This document shows positions 42,378-46,769 of a stretch of DNA of 46,769 nucleotides, one piece after another (positions within the stretch are counted from its first letter, which is position 1; every line of letters begins with the position of its first letter). The stretch comes from an uncultured Bacteroidota bacterium (GTDB taxonomy: Bacteria; Bacteroidota; Bacteroidia; Bacteroidales; SZUA-534), in contig CAMHPA010000017.1 of NCBI GenBank assembly GCA_946186925.1, positions 1 to 46,769 on the forward strand, read 5' to 3'. The position numbers and the translations under genes are program-made. The notes under the pieces are model-generated. The model was not told where the DNA came from and searched no databases. It worked only from the letters and a program-made list of their open reading frames with translations.

Positions 42378-42432
42378 CTGTAAAGCATCTGTAAACTCAC
42401 TGTAAAGGACTTTACACGTTTTTACACTTTAC
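42378..42432. promoter_or_regulatory. Phased GTAAA/TTTAC half-site array
   Basis: CTGTAAA begins at 42378, 42389 and 42400, an exact 11-nt period of about one helical turn. The inverted TTTAC follows at 42411, 42421 and 42428. The centre, GTAAAG-GA-CTTTAC (42402-42415), is a perfect palindrome. The array lies about 210-260 nt upstream of the second beta-barrel gene and could be an operator. It could also be part of the degenerate oligomer repeats seen elsewhere. Confidence 0.5.
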
Positions 42433-42540
42433 AAAAATCAAACATTGCTGATTATCAATAAAATAAAGTTTTGGCACAGACGGTGTAATATCATTGGCAC
42501 GAGAATGAACTTAAAATTTTAACTAATAAAACTTAAAACT

Positions 42541-42636
42541 ATGATTATTACAGCAAACCGTTTGGAATCGTGGCGCAGAAGCAACCGCCGCAATCAATTG
42601 GCAAAAGCATCAGTTAGAACTTCAAAAAGACGTTAA
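42541..42636 (+). CDS. Possible 31-codon basic leader ORF
   Basis: An ATG at 42541 opens a short frame coding for a 31-residue Arg/Lys-rich peptide (MIITANRLESWRRSNRRNQL and 11 more residues ending in KRR). It stops at 42636, four bases before the ATG at 42641 of the beta-barrel gene. The A-rich leader in front of it resembles those before genuine starts here. It could be a regulatory leader peptide coupled to the downstream gene, or chance. No homology is recognised. Confidence 0.4.
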   Translation: MIITANRLESWRRSNRRNQLAKASVRTSKRR

Positions 42637-42640
42637 CAAA

Positions 42641-44980
42641 ATGCGTAACCAAACAATGAAAAACACATTCACAATTATCGCAACAATAATCATCGGTGCA
42701 AGCCAAATGGCTAATGCACAAACCATTAACGGCACAATCCGTGACGAAAACGCCAATCCCGTGCCATTTGCCAACGTTATCCTGCTGAAGGGCGACTCGA
42801 CATTTGTGACGGGTGCGGTGAGCAGTGACGACGGGCACTTTGCGGTTGAGCGCAAAGCCGGTGCGCAATTAATTAAAATAACGAGCGTCGGCTATGAGAG
42901 CTTCTGTCGCCAGATTGCTGACATTCAGGATTTCGACAACATTGTAATCAATAGTCAGACAACTGAGTTGAACGAAGTTACGGTGAAGGCGGCTCAGATA
43001 ATTACCAAATTGAAAGGCACATCGTTGGTAACAAACGTTGCGGGAACTATTCTGTCGAGCAAAACAAGCACGATGCGTATGCTTGGCCAAATTCCCGGAT
43101 TGTGTCCAGCTGCAGGCGGTACAGTCACCGTGCTTGGCAAAGGCGCGCCCATTTATTACATCAACAACCGAAAGGTGAACGATACCCGCGAACTTGACGA
43201 ACTTTTGCCTGAGAACATCAAAGATGTTGAGGTCATTGCGTCGCCGGGCGCCAAATATCCGTCGGGAACGGGTGCGGTGGTACGCATTAACACGGTGAAG
43301 CCTACGGGCGAGGGCTTTGGTTTCAGTGGACGCCACTACGCTGCCGCCAACTCGAAAAATCTCATTACCGATAATCTTTTGAATATCAAATACCGGAAAA
43401 AGAATCTCGATTTTTTCGTTTCGGGACGTTATCTGTACGACGATAATATCACCGATATGGAATCAGAGACACTCAACAACTCGAATCACAAATGGGTTAC
43501 CAAAAGTGTGATCAGCGAGGACAGCGAGCACGATTACGTTCCGCTAAGTGTCGGGTTCAACTATCAGATTAACAGCAATCATTCGCTTGGTGCGAAGGCT
43601 ACGGGAGCATTCTCGACTTTGAATTGGAATAGATTCGAAAATACGCTCACATCGTACTGCGATGACGCAGAGTACGACAAACTTGACCTTAAAAAAAACG
43701 TTGAGTACCAATACCGTCCAAACTTGAATGATATGAACGCCTACTACAGCGGAAAAATCGGCGATTTGACTATAGATTTCAACACCGATTATGTGTCGAC
43801 TAAAACGAAGGAGAAGTCGAACTGCAACGAATTGAGCGCAGACTACGATGACCGCGACATTGTCACCGAAAACGACAGACGGAGCACCCTTTTGGCCCAC
43901 AAGATTGTATTTGGGCATCCGCTTGGCGGCGGCAAAATCGAGTTTGGCGGCGAAACGGTATTCACCGAATACACCGACAATATGAGTAGCCAAAGTCAGG
44001 AATTTGTGCCGTCGTCAGAAAGCCATTCCGAGCAGAAAGATATCGCAGCGTTCATTGAGTATCAACGTAATATATCAAAAATGACACTTAATGCCGGCTT
44101 GCGTTACGAGTATGTCGATTACGATTTCTTTCATAACAATATCCGCAACGAAAACGCGTCTTGCGTCAATAATCAACTTTCACCAACGTTGTCTGTTTCG
44201 GGCGAATTGGGACCAGTCAGAATGTCGCTGACCTATAGTGACCGAATCCGTCGGCCATCGTATGGCAGTATGGGCAATTATCTGAATTACATTAGCCGAT
44301 ACTCTTACAGCAAGGGCAACCCGGACATCAAACCATCATTTTCACACGAATTTGCGCTGTCGTCGGCATATAAGTTCTTTCAGGCCGGCGCCACTTACAC
44401 GCTGACAATAGATGATTTCAAGTCGTTTTCGATTGTCAATCCCGACAGCCCGGAATCGGTTGTGAGAACATCGTTCAACATTGGAACAACATCGAAACTT
44501 ATGCTGTTTTTCTCAACGCAACCGTCGTTTGGCATTTACCGTCCAAGTCTTAATCTCAATTGCGGATTGCAATGGCTTGAAGTTGAATCGCAGGGTGTGA
44601 CGGAAAAACTGCACAAACCGGCTTTTTGGGGCAGTTTCGCGAACAGGTTTGTATTAGAGTCGGGATGGAATTTCGAGATGAATATTTTTTTCCAAAGCAA
44701 CGGACATAGTGGGTATAATCTTCAGAAAAGGATAGTTAGAGCGGATGCCAATATCAATAAGTCGTTTTTCAAGAACGCCCTGCGTGTTGAAGTGGGTCTT
44801 GATGACATTTTCCACAGTTACATTGCTAAGAATAAGGAATACAGCGAGTCGGGATTTGACGATACGCGCTTCGACTATAATCAACATATGATAAACGCAA
44901 CTATCATATACAAAATCAATCCGTCGCAGAACAAGTACAAAGGAACCGGCGCAGGAAATGCAGAGAAGAGCAGACTTTAA
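42641..44980 (+). CDS. Outer-membrane beta-barrel protein (OMP_b-brl_3, TonB-receptor-like), paralog B
   Basis: This 779-residue paralog of the preceding large gene has the same length and order: signal peptide ending MANAQ, CarboxypepD_reg-like domain (GTIRDENANPVPFANVILLKGD), plug-like segment (GQIPGLCPAAGGTVTVLGKG, IYYINNRKVNDTRELDELLP) and barrel (RRPSYGSMGNYLNYISRYSY). It ends KYKGTGAGNAEKSRL. The start may be 42641 or the ATG at 42656 (MKNTFTI). The two copies have diverged widely in the barrel, which suggests different ligands. The hydrolase gene follows after 65 nt on the same strand. Confidence 0.9.
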   Translation: MRNQTMKNTFTIIATIIIGASQMANAQTINGTIRDENANPVPFANVILLKGDSTFVTGAVSSDDGHFAVERKAGAQLIKITSVGYESFCRQIADIQDFDNIVINSQTTELNEVTVKAAQIITKLKGTSLVTNVAGTILSSKTSTMRMLGQIPGLCPAAGGTVTVLGKGAPIYYINNRKVNDTRELDELLPENIKDVEVIASPGAKYPSGTGAVVRINTVKPTGEGFGFSGRHYAAANSKNLITDNLLNIKYRKKNLDFFVSGRYLYDDNITDMESETLNNSNHKWVTKSVISEDSEHDYVPLSVGFNYQINSNHSLGAKATGAFSTLNWNRFENTLTSYCDDAEYDKLDLKKNVEYQYRPNLNDMNAYYSGKIGDLTIDFNTDYVSTKTKEKSNCNELSADYDDRDIVTENDRRSTLLAHKIVFGHPLGGGKIEFGGETVFTEYTDNMSSQSQEFVPSSESHSEQKDIAAFIEYQRNISKMTLNAGLRYEYVDYDFFHNNIRNENASCVNNQLSPTLSVSGELGPVRMSLTYSDRIRRPSYGSMGNYLNYISRYSYSKGNPDIKPSFSHEFALSSAYKFFQAGATYTLTIDDFKSFSIVNPDSPESVVRTSFNIGTTSKLMLFFSTQPSFGIYRPSLNLNCGLQWLEVESQGVTEKLHKPAFWGSFANRFVLESGWNFEMNIFFQSNGHSGYNLQKRIVRADANINKSFFKNALRVEVGLDDIFHSYIAKNKEYSESGFDDTRFDYNQHMINATIIYKINPSQNKYKGTGAGNAEKSRL

Positions 44981-45045
44981 CAGAAATTTGAAGACAACAA
45001 GTCATACTTTACGAGTAATCATAAAAACAAGAAAAACATATTATT

Positions 45046-46329
45046 ATGAGACACAATCTATTAACAACAAGCATTTTGGCGGGGGCAATTATTTGTTTGT
45101 CCTGCGGTTGTAACGCAAGTGACACTGCAAGTAAAAATCCATCGCAATTCGCGGGCAATTGGTACGGAACCATCAACGCCGGCGGGGTGAAGATTGATTT
45201 GACAATCTACATTGATGAGGCGGGGAAATCCATTCTACTCGACATTCCGCAACAAAATGCGAATGATATTCCGCTAACAATTGATTATATGTCAACCGAT
45301 TCGTTGGCGTTCAGTCTTGCCGAGGCAGGATTGAGTTATCGCGGACGGCTTACATCGGACAGCACTATCAACGGCACATTTGAGCAGCAGGGAATGAAAT
45401 TAAAATTGGATTTTGCAAAGGGTGAACTTGGCGACAAAGCAGAGCGCGTCAGTCCGCAAGAACCGCAGCCGCCCTTCAACTACGAGGTGCGCGAGGTGTT
45501 TTTCGAGAACAATGCCGCAAATGTTGTTCTTGCGGGCACGCTCGTCTACCCTGTGAGCTTCAAAAAAGGTCGGAAAGTGCCTGTTGTGCTGATGGTTACG
45601 GGCGGTGGCGACCTTGACCGCGGCAAGACAAAACCGTTCCGCGTGATTACTGATTATCTAGCCCGCAACGGCATCGCCAGTCTGCATTACGACAAGCGTG
45701 GATGCGGCCTGTCGACAGGCGATTTTGCTTCGGCTACAATATCCGATTTTGCCGAAGATGCCGCCTGTGGATTGGATTTTTTGAAAGCGTTAGGCGATTT
45801 TTCGCAAACGGGTGTCATCGGGCATTCTGAAGGCGGCAGTGTGGCCTACATATTGGGTGGCCGCGGCTTAACCGATTTTCTTGTCACTATGGCCGGTCCG
45901 GCAACGCGGATGGATACAATTCTATCGTACCAAATAAACGCTATGATGCAGGCCAGCGGTGTCTCATCAAATCCGGCAATCAGTGTGGTCGAAGCGCGGC
46001 TGATGCTTCTTCAGCAGGATGATTCGCCTTACAACCGGCATATTATCGATTTTAATCCGGCAGCTGATGTGCGAAAGGTTGCGTGTCCGGTTTTTGCGCT
46101 GCTTTGCGACAAGGATTTAAATGTCGACCCAAAAATGACGCTCGAATCGTTGAATAAAAACTTGCGGCAAAATCCTCAAAATCAGGTTAAAATATACGAA
46201 AACCTGAATCATATTTTCCAACACTGCAACCCCGACAATCCGCTTGAAACCATAGATGGCGATGAACTCATCAGTCCTGATGTTCCGGTGGATATTGCAA
46301 AATGGATTAATGAATTGTGCAATAAATAA
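45046..46329 (+). CDS. Alpha/beta hydrolase, predicted lipoprotein
   Basis: This is a 427-residue secreted serine hydrolase. The N-terminal signal has a Cys-rich lipobox region (ICLSCGCNAS). Residues ~30-130 form a beta-rich domain (FAGNWYGTINAGGVKIDLT) often placed before this hydrolase type. The hydrolase core has the oxyanion region VVLMVTGGGDLDRG, LHYDKRGCGLS, nucleophile elbow GHSEGG, a late Asp near LLCDKDLNVDPK and His in NLNHIFQHC. Likely reactions are ester or peptide hydrolysis; the substrate is unknown. It sits behind two outer-membrane barrels and may process a ligand they import. Confidence 0.88.
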   Translation: MRHNLLTTSILAGAIICLSCGCNASDTASKNPSQFAGNWYGTINAGGVKIDLTIYIDEAGKSILLDIPQQNANDIPLTIDYMSTDSLAFSLAEAGLSYRGRLTSDSTINGTFEQQGMKLKLDFAKGELGDKAERVSPQEPQPPFNYEVREVFFENNAANVVLAGTLVYPVSFKKGRKVPVVLMVTGGGDLDRGKTKPFRVITDYLARNGIASLHYDKRGCGLSTGDFASATISDFAEDAACGLDFLKALGDFSQTGVIGHSEGGSVAYILGGRGLTDFLVTMAGPATRMDTILSYQINAMMQASGVSSNPAISVVEARLMLLQQDDSPYNRHIIDFNPAADVRKVACPVFALLCDKDLNVDPKMTLESLNKNLRQNPQNQVKIYENLNHIFQHCNPDNPLETIDGDELISPDVPVDIAKWINELCNK

Positions 46330-46406
46330 ATAGATATTTCGATTCTAGAATAAATCAACCCGGAATATAACAAGACGGAAAAAGAACAAAGAAAAAGGAA
46401 ATCAGA

Positions 46407-46679
46407 ATGATACTGCTAGTTGTAGATACACAAAAGGGATGTTTTGACGAAAGGCTGTATTCGTTTGAAACGGTAAAAAAAAATATAAAACAGTTAATTA
46501 CCATAGCAAGAGCGAACAATGTCGAGGTCATATACGTCCAGCACGATGATGGTCCGGGTACTGATTTGGACAAATCCACGGATAATTATGAAATATACGG
46601 GGAATTTGCACCGAAAGACAGTGAAAGGCGTTTTGAAAAGAATGTGAACAGTGCTTTGATGCCTGGACTAATAATATAG
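46407..46679 (+). pseudogene. Truncated isochorismatase-like cysteine hydrolase
   Basis: The 90-residue frame matches the first half of the cysteine-hydrolase family: MILLVVDTQKGCFDERLYSF gives the catalytic Asp, and VIYVQHDDGPGTDL follows. It stops shortly after KNVNSALMPG, before the conserved stretch carrying the catalytic Cys, so it cannot be a complete enzyme. From about 46652 to the window edge a different frame is open (CFDAWTNNIGIDSLIIHF...), unlike the rest of this family. The base composition is more AT-rich than in neighbouring genes. A rearrangement or an assembly junction are both possible. Confidence 0.6.
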
Positions 46680-46769
46680 GAATAGATTCATTAATTATTC
46701 ATTTTCCTCAGTTTTTAAAAAATGATAATGTCGAAAGCAGAATTGAAATAATGAAATATATAAAAAAAT

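Noticed and set aside
1-46769. tRNA, rRNA and insertion-sequence genes
   Set aside because: I found no tRNA cloverleaf, rRNA segment or transposase reading frame in the window.

Overview
The window looks like chromosomal DNA of a Bacteroidales-type member of the Bacteroidota. The evidence is: upstream sites of the form TAnnTTTG (the Bacteroidetes -7 element) in front of many genes; type IX secretion genes (sprA, porQ); two families of TonB-type outer-membrane proteins that begin with a carboxypeptidase-regulatory-like domain; lipoproteins with Bacteroidetes-style lipoboxes; and families largely confined to this phylum (DUF2723, GSCFA, OMP_b-brl_3). Coding DNA is moderately GC-rich, while intergenic DNA is distinctly AT-rich.

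Layout. 1-391 is a hairpin-rich intergenic region. 392-4990 carries a polysaccharide flippase and a large DUF2723 membrane protein, separated by a 28-nt dispersed palindrome and closed by a bidirectional terminator. 5148-7490 (-) is a TonB-dependent receptor. 7694-9740 holds a deoxycytidylate deaminase-like gene and an S41 protease. 9839-11254 is ahcY. 11320-12519 (-) is a VWA lipoprotein, divergent from a GSCFA protein (12630-13610). 13676-22849 (-) is a tight ruvA-sprA-porQ operon. Divergent from it is a tandem pair of paralogous envelope proteins of unrecognised family (22971-25418). That pair is followed by a ruvA-like 5' remnant and a small secreted MBG-like protein. uvrC (26597-28462) and a NifX/NifB-like protein come next on the minus strand. 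Then come a sugar MFS transporter, DUF2461, birA, a NarL-type two-component system, hflX with a MazG-like gene, an esterase-TPR lipoprotein, a TPR/transmembrane/coiled-coil regulator-like protein, and a ParE/RelE toxin-antitoxin pair. A 600-bp gene-poor stretch leads to two paralogous 779-aa outer-membrane beta-barrel proteins, an alpha/beta hydrolase lipoprotein, and a truncated isochorismatase-family gene at the AT-rich right edge.

How it works together. The envelope dominates: SprA is the outer-membrane channel of type IX secretion and PorQ belongs to the same export and attachment machinery. The unknown pair shares a divergent promoter region with that operon. The two OMP_b-brl_3 proteins and the following hydrolase lie in one direction and may be co-expressed. 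The remainder is mostly housekeeping (SAH recycling, DNA repair, biotinylation, ribosome-associated GTPase).

The least explained structure is in the gaps. Several intergenic stretches are built from degenerate tandem oligomers with exact 7-, 8- or 9-nt phase. One runs up to the start codon of the DUF2461 gene. Upstream of the second beta-barrel gene there is also an 11-bp-periodic half-site array and a possible 31-codon basic leader ORF.
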